Positions 26,170 to 35,200 of a DNA stretch of 64,000 nt are shown in pieces (the first letter of the stretch is position 1; each line of letters opens with the position of its first letter). The position numbers and the translations under genes were made by a program. Origin of the DNA: DATEDA01 sp963789885 (GTDB taxonomy: Bacteria > Pseudomonadota > Gammaproteobacteria > Burkholderiales > SG8-39); NCBI GenBank assembly GCA_963789885.1, contig CAWBNB010000050.1, positions 372,001 through 436,000 on the forward strand, in the 5' to 3' direction. The notes below the pieces were generated by a model. The model saw only the letters and a list, made by a program, of their open reading frames with translations, ran no database searches and was not told the DNA's origin.

Positions 26170-26910
26170 TCAGCCGTCGATCTCGCTATCCGCGAGGCGG
26201 CGCCACAGCCCGTCGACGAGCCCCTCGATCGGCCGGAAGCGCGCCTTGTAGGCCATCTTGCGACTGTCGCGGATCCAGTAGCCGAGGTAGAGGTAGGGCA
26301 GGCCGAGCGCGCGGCACTGCTCGATCTGCCACAGGATGTTGAACGTGCCGAGGCTCGCACCCTCGAGCTCCGGGTCGAAGAACGTGTAGACCGACGAGAG
26401 CCCGTCGGACAGGAAATCGACGATGCTCACCATCACGAGCTTCGACTCGTCGCGGAACTCCACCAGGCGCGTGTTGACCCGGCTCTGCAGCAGGAAGTGG
26501 GAGTACTGGTCGCGGCTGTCCTGGTCCATGCCGCCGCCGGCGTGCCGCGCGGCCTGATAGCGCAGGTAGAGCGCGTAGTGCTCGACGCGGAAGCGCAGCC
26601 CGAGCGCCGTCGCGGCGAGGTCCTCGTGCTTGCGGCCCGCGCGCCGCTGATAGCGCGAGCTCTCGAACTCGCGCACCGGGATCCGCACCGGCACGCACGC
26701 GCGACAGGCATCGCAGTAGGGCCGGTAGGTGAAGATCCCGCTGCGGCGAAAGCCGAGCCGCACCAGCTCGGCATAGAGATCGTTGCCGATGAGATGCGAG
26801 GGCGTGGCGACCTGCGAGCGGGCCATCTTGCCCGGCAGGTAGCTGCATGGGTACGGCGCAGTCACGTAGAACTGCAGTACCGCATGCGGCAGATCGTTGA
26901 GCTGCGACAT
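26170..26910 (-). CDS. bpt: Aspartate/glutamate leucyltransferase
   Basis: 246 residues, full length for Bpt/ATE proteins. Conserved blocks are the N-terminal CSYLPGKMARSQ, the Cys-rich RPYCDACRACVPVRIPV, and LYLGYWIRDSRKMAYKARF near the C-terminus. The enzyme adds Leu from Leu-tRNA to proteins with N-terminal Asp or Glu, marking them for ClpS/ClpAP. It starts ten bases after the aat stop, so both N-degron transferases form one unit. Confidence 0.95.
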   Translation of the reverse strand: MSQLNDLPHAVLQFYVTAPYPCSYLPGKMARSQVATPSHLIGNDLYAELVRLGFRRSGIFTYRPYCDACRACVPVRIPVREFESSRYQRRAGRKHEDLAATALGLRFRVEHYALYLRYQAARHAGGGMDQDSRDQYSHFLLQSRVNTRLVEFRDESKLVMVSIVDFLSDGLSSVYTFFDPELEGASLGTFNILWQIEQCRALGLPYLYLGYWIRDSRKMAYKARFRPIEGLVDGLWRRLADSEIDG

Positions 26911-26920
26911 CGAGTCCTTG

Positions 26921-27613
26921 CTAGTCCGGCCGCGCCGCGAGCCAGCGTCCTGGCGACCGGGGGTAGTCTACCAAGTCCTTGACTCGTCGGGCAAACTCCG
27001 TCCGGGGAATTTGCCGGGCCCCGAGCGACTCCAAGTGCGCCGTGTGCATCTGGCAGTCGATCAGGCCGAAGCCCTCGGCGGCGAGCCGGCGGACGAGGCC
27101 GACCAGGGCCATCTTGGACGCGTCCCGGGCGCGGGCGAACATCGACTCGCCGAAGAACGCGCCCCCGATCGCGACGCCGTAGAGACCGCCGACGAGCTCG
27201 CCGTCGATCCAGGTTTCCGCCGAGTGCGCGTACCCGAGGTCGTGGAGCTTGCGGTAGGCGGTGCGCATCTCGGGACCGATCCAGGTGCCGCCCTGGCCGG
27301 GCCGCGGGGCAGCGCAGCCGCGCATCACCGCCGCGAACGCGGTGTCGAAGCGGACCTCGTGCGGCTTGTTCCGGAGCGTCTTGGCGAGCGAGCGGGTCAC
27401 CCGCAACTCGTCCGGGAACAGCACCATCCGCGGGTCGGGGCTCCACCACAGGATCGGGTCGCCCTCCGAGTACCAGGGGAAGATCCCGCGGCGATAGGCG
27501 TCGAGGAGGCGTGGCGGCGAGAGATCGCCGCCGACGGCGAGGAGGCCGTTCGGTTCCTTCTGCGCTGCGGCGAGCGGCGGGAACGGAGTGTCGGCGCCCA
27601 GCCAGGCGATCAC
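26921..27613 (-). CDS. aat: Leucyl/phenylalanyl-tRNA-protein transferase
   Basis: 230 residues from a GTG at 27611-27613. Diagnostic motifs are PNGLLAVGGDLSPPRLLDAY, GIFPWYSEGDPILWWSPDPR and FFGESMFARARDASKMAL. Aat transfers Leu or Phe to N-terminal Arg or Lys in the bacterial N-degron pathway. It lies four bases downstream of the Rieske protein gene and ten bases upstream of bpt. Confidence 0.96.
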   Translation of the reverse strand: MIAWLGADTPFPPLAAAQKEPNGLLAVGGDLSPPRLLDAYRRGIFPWYSEGDPILWWSPDPRMVLFPDELRVTRSLAKTLRNKPHEVRFDTAFAAVMRGCAAPRPGQGGTWIGPEMRTAYRKLHDLGYAHSAETWIDGELVGGLYGVAIGGAFFGESMFARARDASKMALVGLVRRLAAEGFGLIDCQMHTAHLESLGARQIPRTEFARRVKDLVDYPRSPGRWLAARPD

Positions 27614-27617
27614 GGCC

Positions 27618-28331
27618 TCAGCACTTCACCTGCTGCCGGCAGTAGCGCTCGAGCTCGCTCACCACGCACGTCCCCTCGACTGCCGCCCTCGCCTTGCCGC
27701 CGTACTCGAGCCCGAGGCGGAACTCGTACTTGGCGAAGAACTCGTCGAAGACCTCGCCGCCCACGGTGCCGACCGCGTACAGCTCGTCGGTGGCGCGGTC
27801 GTAATCGAGCAGGATCGCTGCGAGCGGCTGCGGCGCGGGACCGGCGACGACGCGGCCGCCGTCCGACGGGTCGTATTGGCTGTGCTCGGAGCAGCAGTGG
27901 ATCACTTGGGCGTGGCGGTTGCCGGGGGTCTTGTCCGAGCGGTAGCTGATGAAGCTGATATCGCGCGTCGGGTAGGTCAGCCGGTGCGCGCAGATCGCCG
28001 AGTAGGCGACGACGGCGGCGTTCGCGCCGGTGCCGCCGGCCCAGTCGTAGGTCCGCTTGTCGGCAGTGGCGAGGTGCGCCACCGTCCGTGTCGGCTTGCC
28101 GAGGTTGAGCAGGAAACAGGGCGTACCGGCGTAGGGGTAGTGGAAAATCAGGTTCTGTCCGATCGGCAGGCTCTTCGACTTGACCGGCCGGCCCCCGCCG
28201 TCGACGAGGCGTGCGCGACCGTAGAGGCGCGGCCGCGCGTCGCCCTGCGCCAGCGCCTGCGACACCAGCTCCGGCAGCGACGCTGCCGCCCCGACGAGGC
28301 TGCAGGCGCGGACGAACTCCCTTCGATGCAT
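27618..28331 (-). CDS. Tat-exported stand-alone Rieske [2Fe-2S] protein
   Basis: 237 residues. The N-terminus MHRREFVRACSLVGAAAS has a twin-arginine export motif. The Rieske ligands appear as Cys114-x-His116 (ICAHRL) and Cys147-x2-His150 (CCSEHSQYDP), followed by the usual GPAPQPL loop. Between the signal and the cluster is an extra domain of about 80 residues. No cytochrome b or other bc1 subunit is adjacent, so it is not an ordinary PetA. It is probably a periplasmic electron-transfer protein; its partner is unknown. It ends four bases before aat, which suggests shared transcription. Confidence 0.85.
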   Translation of the reverse strand: MHRREFVRACSLVGAAASLPELVSQALAQGDARPRLYGRARLVDGGGRPVKSKSLPIGQNLIFHYPYAGTPCFLLNLGKPTRTVAHLATADKRTYDWAGGTGANAAVVAYSAICAHRLTYPTRDISFISYRSDKTPGNRHAQVIHCCSEHSQYDPSDGGRVVAGPAPQPLAAILLDYDRATDELYAVGTVGGEVFDEFFAKYEFRLGLEYGGKARAAVEGTCVVSELERYCRQQVKC

Positions 28332-28422
28332 GGCTCCTCCGTCGGCCCGAAGCTAGCGACGGGCTCCGCCGCTGTCAATGCTCGCGCCGCCGCGGAGCGG
28401 GCAGGGGCGATGGACGCCCGCA

Positions 28423-29724
28423 TCAGAGGTTGTAGCCCGTCTCGTTGTGCAGGACCGTATCGAGTCCTTGGGTCTCGTCCTCCGACGCGACACGCATGCC
28501 GACCACGGCGTCGCTCAGCTTGAGCAGCACATAGGTGATCACTCCCGACCACAGCCCGACGGCGGCGATGCCGGCGAGCTGCACGAGGACCTGGCCGCCC
28601 ATGGTCTGACCCTCGGGATAGCCAACGCCGCCAAGCGCGGTCGCGGCGAACACGCCGGTCAGCGTCGTACCGAGGATGCCGCCCACCCCGTGCACCGGAA
28701 AGACGTCGAGCGAATCGTCCACCCCGAGCGAGCGCTTCATGAAGTTGGTGGCGAAGAAGCACAGCACGCCCGCAGCGGCACCGATCGCGAGCGCGCCGAT
28801 CGGCCCGACGAATCCCGAGGCCGGCGTGATCGTGCCGAGCCCGGCGACCATGCCGGTCACGATCCCGAGCACGGAAGGTTTGCCGTAGCGCGTCCACTCG
28901 CACACCATCCAGGCGAACGCGCCGGTGGCGGCGCCGATGTGGGTCACGAGCATCGCCATTCCCGCGGCGCCGTCCGCGGCGAGCGCGCTGCCGGCGTTGA
29001 ACCCGAACCAGCCGACCCACAGCATCGAGGCGCCGGCGACGGTCATGGTCAGGTTGTGCGGCGGCATGGGGGTGTCGGGGAAGCCCCGCCGCCGGCCGAG
29101 GATGACCGCCGCCACGAGTGCCGCCATGCCCGCGTTCAGGTGCACGACGGTACCGCCGGCGAAGTCCATGAGCCCCAGCTTGGCGAGCCAGCCGTCGCCC
29201 CACACCCAGTGCGCGACCGGCGCGTAGACGAGGAGCAGCCACAGCGTCGAAAAGAGCAGCATCCCGGAGAACTTCACCCGCTCGGCGTAGCCGCCGATGA
29301 CGAGCGCCGGCGTGATGATCGCGAAGGTGAGCTCGAACATCGCGAACACGGTTTCCGGGATGGTGCCCTTGACCGTCTTGACTTCGATGCCCGAGAGGAA
29401 CGTCTTGTCGAGCCCGCCCCACCACGCGTTGGCGCCGCCGCCGTCGCCGAACGCGACGCTGTAGGCGACGATCACCCACGCCAGGGTGACGACGCAGGTG
29501 ATCGCGAAGCACTGCATCAGGACGGACAGCACGTTCTTCGTTCGCACCAGCCCGGCGTAGAACAACGCGAGCCCGGGAAGCGTCATGAACAGGACGAGCA
29601 GCGAGGCGGTGATCATCCAGGCCGTGTTAGCCGCGTCGAGCTTTGGCGGCTCGGCAGCCAGCGCGAGCGGCGCGTGCAGCAGGAGCAGGGCGAGCAGCCA
29701 CGTCTTGCGGATCTGGGTGGTCAT
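28423..29724 (-). CDS. amtB: Ammonium transporter
   Basis: 433 residues from the ATG at 29722-29724, preceded by GGAGGAG. A cleavable signal (LLALLLLHAPLALAAEP) and eleven membrane spans are expected. The two pore histidines lie in TVVHLNAGMA and FPVHGVGGILG, and the phenylalanine gate region is conserved. It conducts ammonium/ammonia across the inner membrane. The usual glnK partner is not adjacent. A terminator for the upstream Nudix gene separates their transcripts, so amtB probably has its own promoter in the 183-bp spacer, which I could not define. Confidence 0.95.
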   Translation of the reverse strand: MTTQIRKTWLLALLLLHAPLALAAEPPKLDAANTAWMITASLLVLFMTLPGLALFYAGLVRTKNVLSVLMQCFAITCVVTLAWVIVAYSVAFGDGGGANAWWGGLDKTFLSGIEVKTVKGTIPETVFAMFELTFAIITPALVIGGYAERVKFSGMLLFSTLWLLLVYAPVAHWVWGDGWLAKLGLMDFAGGTVVHLNAGMAALVAAVILGRRRGFPDTPMPPHNLTMTVAGASMLWVGWFGFNAGSALAADGAAGMAMLVTHIGAATGAFAWMVCEWTRYGKPSVLGIVTGMVAGLGTITPASGFVGPIGALAIGAAAGVLCFFATNFMKRSLGVDDSLDVFPVHGVGGILGTTLTGVFAATALGGVGYPEGQTMGGQVLVQLAGIAAVGLWSGVITYVLLKLSDAVVGMRVASEDETQGLDTVLHNETGYNL

Positions 29725-29850
29725 GGATGGGTCTCCTCCGGTCTCGTTTTGTGTATCGAGTCCGGCTCTTCGCACCACGATCGGGCGCTTGGCCGGCGCG
29801 CGGATGCCCCTTGGCGGTGCATCGGCGCGCCAATCTACCGTGACAGGGCC

Positions 29851-29880
29851 GAAAACACAAAAGCGCAGCGCATGCTGCGC
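29851..29880 (-). terminator. Intrinsic terminator after the Nudix hydrolase gene
   Basis: On the minus strand a perfect 7-bp stem (GCGCAGC/GCTGCGC, four-base loop, 29863-29880) is followed by TTTTGTGTTTT. It lies 27 bases after the Nudix stop codon, in the amtB leader region. Confidence 0.8.
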
Positions 29881-29907
29881 CGCCGTGCACCGGCTTCGGG
29901 GAGCCGC

Positions 29908-30447
29908 TCAGCGGCTGACTGGAAGGATTTCGCCGGAGTGGAAGGCGAAGGCCCCGCCCGTGCGGTCGCTGTAGTAGTGCTTGAGGGTCGTGGAGACGGT
30001 CCGAAACGCGATCTCGTGCCACGGGATCGCGGCCTCGGGAAAGAGCTGCACGTCGAGGCTCTCCGTACCCGGACCGAAGTCGAGGTCGATCAGCCGGGCG
30101 CGGTAGAAGATGTGCACCTGGTTCACGTGCGGCACCGACAGCACCGAGAAGATCTCGGTCAGCTCGACCCGCGCCTGCGCCTCCTCGAGCGTCTCGCGGA
30201 GCGCGGCCTGCGCGACGGTTTCGCCGTTCTCCATGAAGCCCGCGGGCAGGGTCCACAGCCCGTAGCGCGGCTCGATCGCGCGCCGGCAGAGCAGCACCTG
30301 GTCGCGCCACTCCGGAATGCACCCGATCACCATCTTCGGGTTGGAATAGTGGACCGTGCTGCAGGCGTCGCAGACGTGGCGCGGGAGATTGTCGCCGGGC
30401 GGAACCTTCATCGCGACCGGCGCGCCGCAGTTGGAGCAGTACTTCAT
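29908..30447 (-). CDS. Zinc-ribbon Nudix hydrolase
   Basis: 179 residues. An N-terminal zinc ribbon (YCSNCGAPV and HVCDACSTVHY) precedes a Nudix box, GFMENGETVAQAALRETLEE (the terminal G is replaced by Ala). This layout is seen in small NudC-like and ADP-ribose-type pyrophosphatases that hydrolyse nucleoside diphosphates linked to another group. Full NudC is longer, so NADH or RNA-cap activity is not assured. An intrinsic terminator follows. Confidence 0.9.
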   Translation of the reverse strand: MKYCSNCGAPVAMKVPPGDNLPRHVCDACSTVHYSNPKMVIGCIPEWRDQVLLCRRAIEPRYGLWTLPAGFMENGETVAQAALRETLEEAQARVELTEIFSVLSVPHVNQVHIFYRARLIDLDFGPGTESLDVQLFPEAAIPWHEIAFRTVSTTLKHYYSDRTGGAFAFHSGEILPVSR

Positions 30448-30484
30448 CGGAGGCAGTGCACTAGACCGTTATCATAACCCGGCC

Positions 30485-30979
30485 ATGCAACGCTACCGCC
30501 CGATTGCCCGATCAACGCGTGCGATCGCGGCGCTCGCGACGGCCGCCGCGCTCGCCGCCTGCGCCCCGGCCCGGGTGCCGACGCACGACGAGCGGCCGGA
30601 GGCGACGCCGCGCAGCGCTGGGCGCGTGGTCGGTGCGCGCATCGGCGTGCTCGAATACGGCGCGGCCTGCGCCGCCGCCTATCCGGTGCTCGAGCCGCAG
30701 CTCGCGACGGCGCTGCAGCACTGGCGCCTGCGGAACGACGCGGTGGTGGAGGAGGTGCGCGAACGCTTTCTCGCCTCGCTCGATTCGGGGCCCGACCAGC
30801 AGTGGCTGGATGCGGAGCTCGAGCGGATCGCGACCGGGCTGCGTGCCGGGTTCGCCGCGCGTCCCGAGTCGGAGCGCGACGCCTTCTGCCGGCGCTTCCT
30901 CGCGTACGTCGAGGAAGGCCGCGAGGACGTCGGGTTCAAGTACCGCGAGGACGTCGCCGCCTGGCTGGGCGTGCCCTAG
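30485..30979 (+). CDS. Hypothetical lipoprotein
   Basis: 164 residues from the ATG at 30485. A lipoprotein signal ends at LAAC (Cys27), so the mature protein is probably membrane-anchored in the periplasm. The mature part has two Cys (GAACAAAYPV and DAFCRRFL) that could form a disulfide, and is mostly helical by composition. I do not recognise a family. It is divergent from the Nudix gene and its 3' end overlaps the convergent GNAT gene by four bases. Confidence 0.75.
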   Translation: MQRYRPIARSTRAIAALATAAALAACAPARVPTHDERPEATPRSAGRVVGARIGVLEYGAACAAAYPVLEPQLATALQHWRLRNDAVVEEVRERFLASLDSGPDQQWLDAELERIATGLRAGFAARPESERDAFCRRFLAYVEEGREDVGFKYREDVAAWLGVP

Positions 30980-31500
30980 CCGGGCGCGCGCGACATGATG
31001 CGCATGCCGAGCACGCTCTCCGCAACGCCGGGCACGAGGGCAAGCGAGGTTTCACCGACGTCGCGGAAGCCCCAGCGCGCGTAGAACCTGCGCGCACGGT
31101 CGTTCCGGTCCCAGACCTTGAGCCAGAGGACGTCGCACGCGAGCGAGCGCGCTTCGCCGAGGGTGTGCGTCAGGAGCGCGTCGCCGGCGCCGCGCCCGTA
31201 CCACTCGGGTAGCAGGTACATGCGCACGAGCTCGATCGGCCGTGCCGCCCGCACCGAGCCGGGGCAAGGCCCGAGCTGCAGCTTGGCGTAGCCGCCAAGC
31301 TCGCCCGCCTCCGCGGCCACCAGGAGCCGGACGAGCGGGTCGGACAGCTCGGCGGCAGTCTTCGCGGGCGTGAACGAGCTCGCAAGGTAGGGCTCGAGAT
31401 GGACGGCGGGGATGTCCCGCTCGAACGCCGCGCGCAGCGTGACGGCCGCGAGCCGCGCCAGCGCCTCGACCTCGTCGGGCCGCGCCGGTCGGACGATCAC
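30976..31500 (-). CDS. GNAT-family N-acetyltransferase
   Basis: 174 residues from a GTG at 31498-31500 that overlaps the dehalogenase stop by four bases. The acetyl-CoA site shows as MYLLPEWYGRGAGDALL, matching the Q/RxxGxG/A loop, followed by VWDRNDRARRFYARWGF typical of motif B. GNATs transfer acetyl groups to amines of small molecules or proteins; the acceptor is unknown. It is the last gene in the prkA-to-GNAT run. Confidence 0.88.
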   Translation of the reverse strand: MIVRPARPDEVEALARLAAVTLRAAFERDIPAVHLEPYLASSFTPAKTAAELSDPLVRLLVAAEAGELGGYAKLQLGPCPGSVRAARPIELVRMYLLPEWYGRGAGDALLTHTLGEARSLACDVLWLKVWDRNDRARRFYARWGFRDVGETSLALVPGVAESVLGMRIMSRAPG

Positions 31501-32174
31501 GCGCCGGACGAGACGAGCGCCGGGAGCTCGGCGAGCGAGCCGATCACGTGATCGGGCGCGACGCCGAGCGGATCGACCGGCGCCCCGGCCCGGTTGACCC
31601 AGTACGTGCGAAAGCCGAACGCTTTTGCGCCCGCCGCGTCCCAGCCGTTCGACGAGACGAAGCCGATCGCCTTGAGCGGTACGCCGAGCCGGTCGACGGC
31701 CAGCTGGTAGACCCTGGGCGAGGGCTTGTAGATGTGCACCTCGTCGACGCTCAGCACGTGCGGGATCGCGCCGGACAGACCGGCGTTCGTGACGAGGTCC
31801 TGGAGCATCGCCGGCGCACCGTTCGAGAGGATCGCGAGCTCGATGCCGCGCAGCCGGCCGAGGACGTCCTTCACCTCCGGAAACGTTGCGAGATGGAGAT
31901 AGGCCCGCATGAGCCTGGCGCGCTTCGCGTCGTCGAACGGCAGCGCGAGCGCCGCGCACGCGTAGCGGATTCCCGCCTCGGTCACGTGCGCGAAATCCTC
32001 GTACCGGCCCATCAGGCTCCGCAGCCAGGTGTACTCGAGCTGCTTCGTGCGCCAGAGCTGCGAGACCTGCGCGCCCTTGCCCGGCCAGAGCTCGTCGCAG
32101 AGCGCGGCGACGGAGTGCACGTCGAACAGCGTGCCGTAGGCGTCGAAGACGAGGGCGGCGGGGCGGGTGGTCAT
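31497..32174 (-). CDS. (S)-2-haloacid dehalogenase-type HAD hydrolase
   Basis: 225 residues. The nucleophile Asp lies in LVFDAYGTLFDV, followed by LAILSNGAP, Lys in IYKPSPRVYQ and the acidic motif VSSNGWDAAGAKAFG. These match L-2-haloacid dehalogenases closely. The enzyme would release halide from short 2-haloalkanoic acids, though related HADs act on other substrates. It lies 57 bp downstream of spoVR on the same strand. Confidence 0.9.
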   Translation of the reverse strand: MTTRPAALVFDAYGTLFDVHSVAALCDELWPGKGAQVSQLWRTKQLEYTWLRSLMGRYEDFAHVTEAGIRYACAALALPFDDAKRARLMRAYLHLATFPEVKDVLGRLRGIELAILSNGAPAMLQDLVTNAGLSGAIPHVLSVDEVHIYKPSPRVYQLAVDRLGVPLKAIGFVSSNGWDAAGAKAFGFRTYWVNRAGAPVDPLGVAPDHVIGSLAELPALVSSGA

Positions 32175-32231
32175 GAGCTCCTCCGGGGGCCGCCGGGAAG
32201 AGACGGCGGCCCGGAGGATTATGTCACCCGG

Positions 32232-33821
32232 TCAGGGCAGGGTGCGGAGCGCGGCGGCGAGCGCGAGGTCGGGACGCCGCCGCTTGTCGACCTTGATCTC
32301 GTGCGTCGGCTCGATCGTGCCGTCCTCGTTGGCGGTCTCGAGCCGGACGGTGAAGCCCCACAGGTAGGCGAAGTGCTTCATGACGTCCTTGTACATCGGC
32401 GCGAGCGGCCGGCGGTCGGCGCGGAAGTGGCGGAGCGTCATCGAACGGTCGCCGCCGACGTCGACCGACACGATCTGGATGTTCGGCTCGCGCTCGGAGA
32501 GGGCGTACTGCGACGCGAGCGTCTCGCGCACCGCGCGGTAGCCCTCGTCGTTGTGGATCGCGCCGACCTTCCAGGCCGGCGACTCATCGTCGTCGATCAG
32601 GCAGAAGAGGTGAAAGTCGCGGATCACCTTCGGTGAGAGGAACTGCTGGATGAAGCTCTCGTCCTTGAAGTTGCGCATCGCGAAGTCGAGCGTCTTCAGC
32701 CAGTCGGAGCCGGCGATGTCCGGGAACCAGGCGCGGTCCTCGTCGGTCGGCTCCTCGCAGATCCGGCGGATGTCGCGGTACATCGCGAAGCCGAGCGCGT
32801 ACGGGTTGATGCCGCTGAAGTACGGGCTGTCGAAGCCGGGCTGCGTCAGGACGTTGGTGTGCGAGTGCAGCACCTCGAGCAGGAAGCTGTCGGCGAGCAG
32901 GCCCTCGTCGTAGAGCGTCTGCATGATCGTGTAGTGCCAGAACGTCGCCCAGCCCTCGTTCATCACCTGCGTCTGGCGCTGCGGGTAGAAGTACTGCTGG
33001 AGCTTGCGCACGATGCGCGCGATCTCGCGCTGCCAGGGCTCGAGGAGCGGCGCGTGCTTCTCGAGGAAGTAGAGCAGGTTCTCCTGCGGCTCGCCGGGGA
33101 AGACGACCTCGGCCTTCTCGGCGTCCTCCTCGTTGCGGCGCGGAAGCGTCCGCCACAGATCGTTCACCAGCTGCTGCAGGTGCTCCTCGCGCTCCTTGAG
33201 CCGCAGCCGCTCCTGGGCGAGGGTGCGCTTCGGCGGCCGCTTGTAGCGGTCGACGCCGAAGTTCCCGAGCGCGTGACACGCGTCGAGCACCCGCTCGACC
33301 TCCTCTTCGCCGTAGCGCTGCTCGCACTCGATGATGTACTGCTTCGAGAACAGCAGGTAGTCGATGATCGCGTCGGCCTGCGTCCAGGTGCGGAAGAGGT
33401 AGTTGCCCTTGAAGAACGAGTTGTGGCCGTAGCTCGCGTGCGCCACCACGAGCGCCTGCATCGGCATCGTGTTCTCCTCGAGGAGATAGGCGATGCAGGG
33501 GTTGGAGTTGATGACGATCTCGTAGGCGAGCCCCATCGCGCCGCGCTTGTAGACCTGCTCGGTCGCGAGGAACCGTTTTCCGAACGACCAGTGGTGGTAG
33601 CCGATCGGCATGCCGTTGGACGCGTAGGCGTCCATCATCTGCTCGGCACTGATGATCTCGATCTGGTTCGGATAGGTGTCGAGCTTGTAGCCTTCGGCGA
33701 CGCGCGCGATCTCGCGGTCGTAGCGCTCGATCAGGTCGAAGCGCCACTCCGAGCCGGAGGGCAGGGGTTCGCCCGGGCGGCGCCGGCGGGGGAGGGTGGG
33801 TAGCGGTTCGGAGTAGCTCAT
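32232..33821 (-). CDS. SpoVR family protein
   Basis: 529 residues from the ATG at 33819-33821, which overlaps the yeaH stop by four bases. The family core is easy to see: YPNQIEIISAEQMMDAYAS, MPIGYHHWSFGKRF, EENTMPMQALVVAHASYGHN and NEGWATFWHY. SpoVR (YcgB in enterics) is linked to stationary-phase or spore-cortex physiology, but its biochemical role is unknown. It closes the conserved prkA-yeaH-spoVR trio. Confidence 0.95.
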   Translation of the reverse strand: MSYSEPLPTLPRRRRPGEPLPSGSEWRFDLIERYDREIARVAEGYKLDTYPNQIEIISAEQMMDAYASNGMPIGYHHWSFGKRFLATEQVYKRGAMGLAYEIVINSNPCIAYLLEENTMPMQALVVAHASYGHNSFFKGNYLFRTWTQADAIIDYLLFSKQYIIECEQRYGEEEVERVLDACHALGNFGVDRYKRPPKRTLAQERLRLKEREEHLQQLVNDLWRTLPRRNEEDAEKAEVVFPGEPQENLLYFLEKHAPLLEPWQREIARIVRKLQQYFYPQRQTQVMNEGWATFWHYTIMQTLYDEGLLADSFLLEVLHSHTNVLTQPGFDSPYFSGINPYALGFAMYRDIRRICEEPTDEDRAWFPDIAGSDWLKTLDFAMRNFKDESFIQQFLSPKVIRDFHLFCLIDDDESPAWKVGAIHNDEGYRAVRETLASQYALSEREPNIQIVSVDVGGDRSMTLRHFRADRRPLAPMYKDVMKHFAYLWGFTVRLETANEDGTIEPTHEIKVDKRRRPDLALAAALRTLP

Positions 33822-35092
33822 GCCGCGGCCTTGTCTTTCTTGGCGAACAGCTCGCGCAGCACCGGGTAGATGTCGGTGCGGTCGCGGATCCGGCCGAGCG
33901 CGAGGTTCGGGCGGCTCGCCCGTGCCTGCTCGTAGTGCACCCACAGGTTCTGCGGTTCGCCGGTGGTGATCTCGACGTAGGTGTAGTACTGCGCCTTCGG
34001 CAGGATGTCGTTCACCAGCAGCTCGAGGCAGCGGGGCGAATCGCCTTCCCAGTTGTCGCCGTCGGAGGCCTGCGCGACGTAGATGTTCCACTGGTCGAGC
34101 GGATAGCGGTCGGTCATCACCTCGCTCGCCATCGTCAGTGCGCTCGACACGACCGTCCCGCCGGTCTCGGTCGAGTGGAAGAACTCCTCCTCGTCGACCT
34201 CCTTGGCGGTGGTGTGGTGGCGGATGAACACGATCTCGATCCGCTCGTAGTGCCGCTTCAGGAAGAGGTGCAGCAGGATGAAGAAGCGCTTGGCGAGGTC
34301 CTTGCGCGTCTCGTCCATCGAGCCCGAGACGTCCATGATGCAGAACATCACCGCCTGGGCGATCGGCAGCGGCTGGGTGACGCGGTTGCGGAAGCGCAGG
34401 TCGAAGGTGTCGATGAACGGCACCGCGCCGATCTTGCGCCGGACGGTCTCGAGGTCCTCGAGCAGGCGGACGACGCGCGGGTCGTCGCGGTCGGCGTCGT
34501 CGCCGCCGAGTGATTCCAGCTCGGCCTCCAGCTCGCGGAGGCGCACCGCGTACGGTCCCTGGAAGGCGATGCGGCGGGCGAGCGATTCGCGCATCGTGCG
34601 CACGATCGCGAGATTGGACGGCGTCCCGTCGGTCCGGTAGCCGGCGCGGACGCGCTTGTGATGGGTGATCGCAGTGAGCTGCGTCTTGATGAGATCGGGC
34701 AGCGCCATGTCCTCGAAGAAGAAGTCGAGGAACTCCTCGCGCGAGAGGCGGAACCGGAACGCGTCCTCGCCTTCGCCGTCGTCGGAGGCGCCGCTGCCCA
34801 TCCCCTTGCCGCCGCCCTGCGGCCGCTGGATCTCGTCGCCGGTCACGTACTCCTTGTTGCCGGGGAGCACGCCCTCGCGGCGGCCGCCGGCGCCGTGCTG
34901 GAAGTTCGGCTCGTTCAGATCGCGCGAGGGGATCGAGATACTGGCGTCGCGGTCGGCCTCGGCGATCTTGCGGCCGGCGATCGCGCGCGCCACCGCCTCG
35001 CGCACCTGCGCGCGGTAGCGCTTCAGGAAGCGCTGCGAGTTGACGGCGCTCTTGTGGCGTGGGTTCTCGCGCCGGTCGATGATGTCGGACAT
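33818..35092 (-). CDS. yeaH: YeaH/DUF444 VWA-like protein
   Basis: 424 residues from the ATG at 35090-35092. A basic N-terminus (DIIDRRENPRHKSAVNSQRF), a Gly-rich linker (GGGKGMGSGASDDGEGEDAF) and a VWA-like domain with MDVSGSMDE (a complete DxSxS motif) are visible. YeaH is co-expressed with the PrkA kinase under starvation in enterics, and its role is unknown. Its stop overlaps spoVR by four bases, and prkA lies 108 bp upstream. Confidence 0.94.
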   Translation of the reverse strand: MSDIIDRRENPRHKSAVNSQRFLKRYRAQVREAVARAIAGRKIAEADRDASISIPSRDLNEPNFQHGAGGRREGVLPGNKEYVTGDEIQRPQGGGKGMGSGASDDGEGEDAFRFRLSREEFLDFFFEDMALPDLIKTQLTAITHHKRVRAGYRTDGTPSNLAIVRTMRESLARRIAFQGPYAVRLRELEAELESLGGDDADRDDPRVVRLLEDLETVRRKIGAVPFIDTFDLRFRNRVTQPLPIAQAVMFCIMDVSGSMDETRKDLAKRFFILLHLFLKRHYERIEIVFIRHHTTAKEVDEEEFFHSTETGGTVVSSALTMASEVMTDRYPLDQWNIYVAQASDGDNWEGDSPRCLELLVNDILPKAQYYTYVEITTGEPQNLWVHYEQARASRPNLALGRIRDRTDIYPVLRELFAKKDKAAA

Positions 35093-35200
35093 CGGAAGGA
35101 CCGCGGGCCGCGCAAGCACCCTTGCGGCCCGCTGTTCAGTCTCCTTTCGCCGGTTCCGGACCGGCTCTGCCGTGAGCGCTAATGCGCGTCCGTTACGGGT

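Noticed and set aside
29800..29845. A sigma54-like -24/-12 element upstream of amtB (TTGGCGCG...TGCA, minus strand)
   Set aside because: The spacing between GG and GC is nine bases, not ten, and no convincing NtrC site pair was found.
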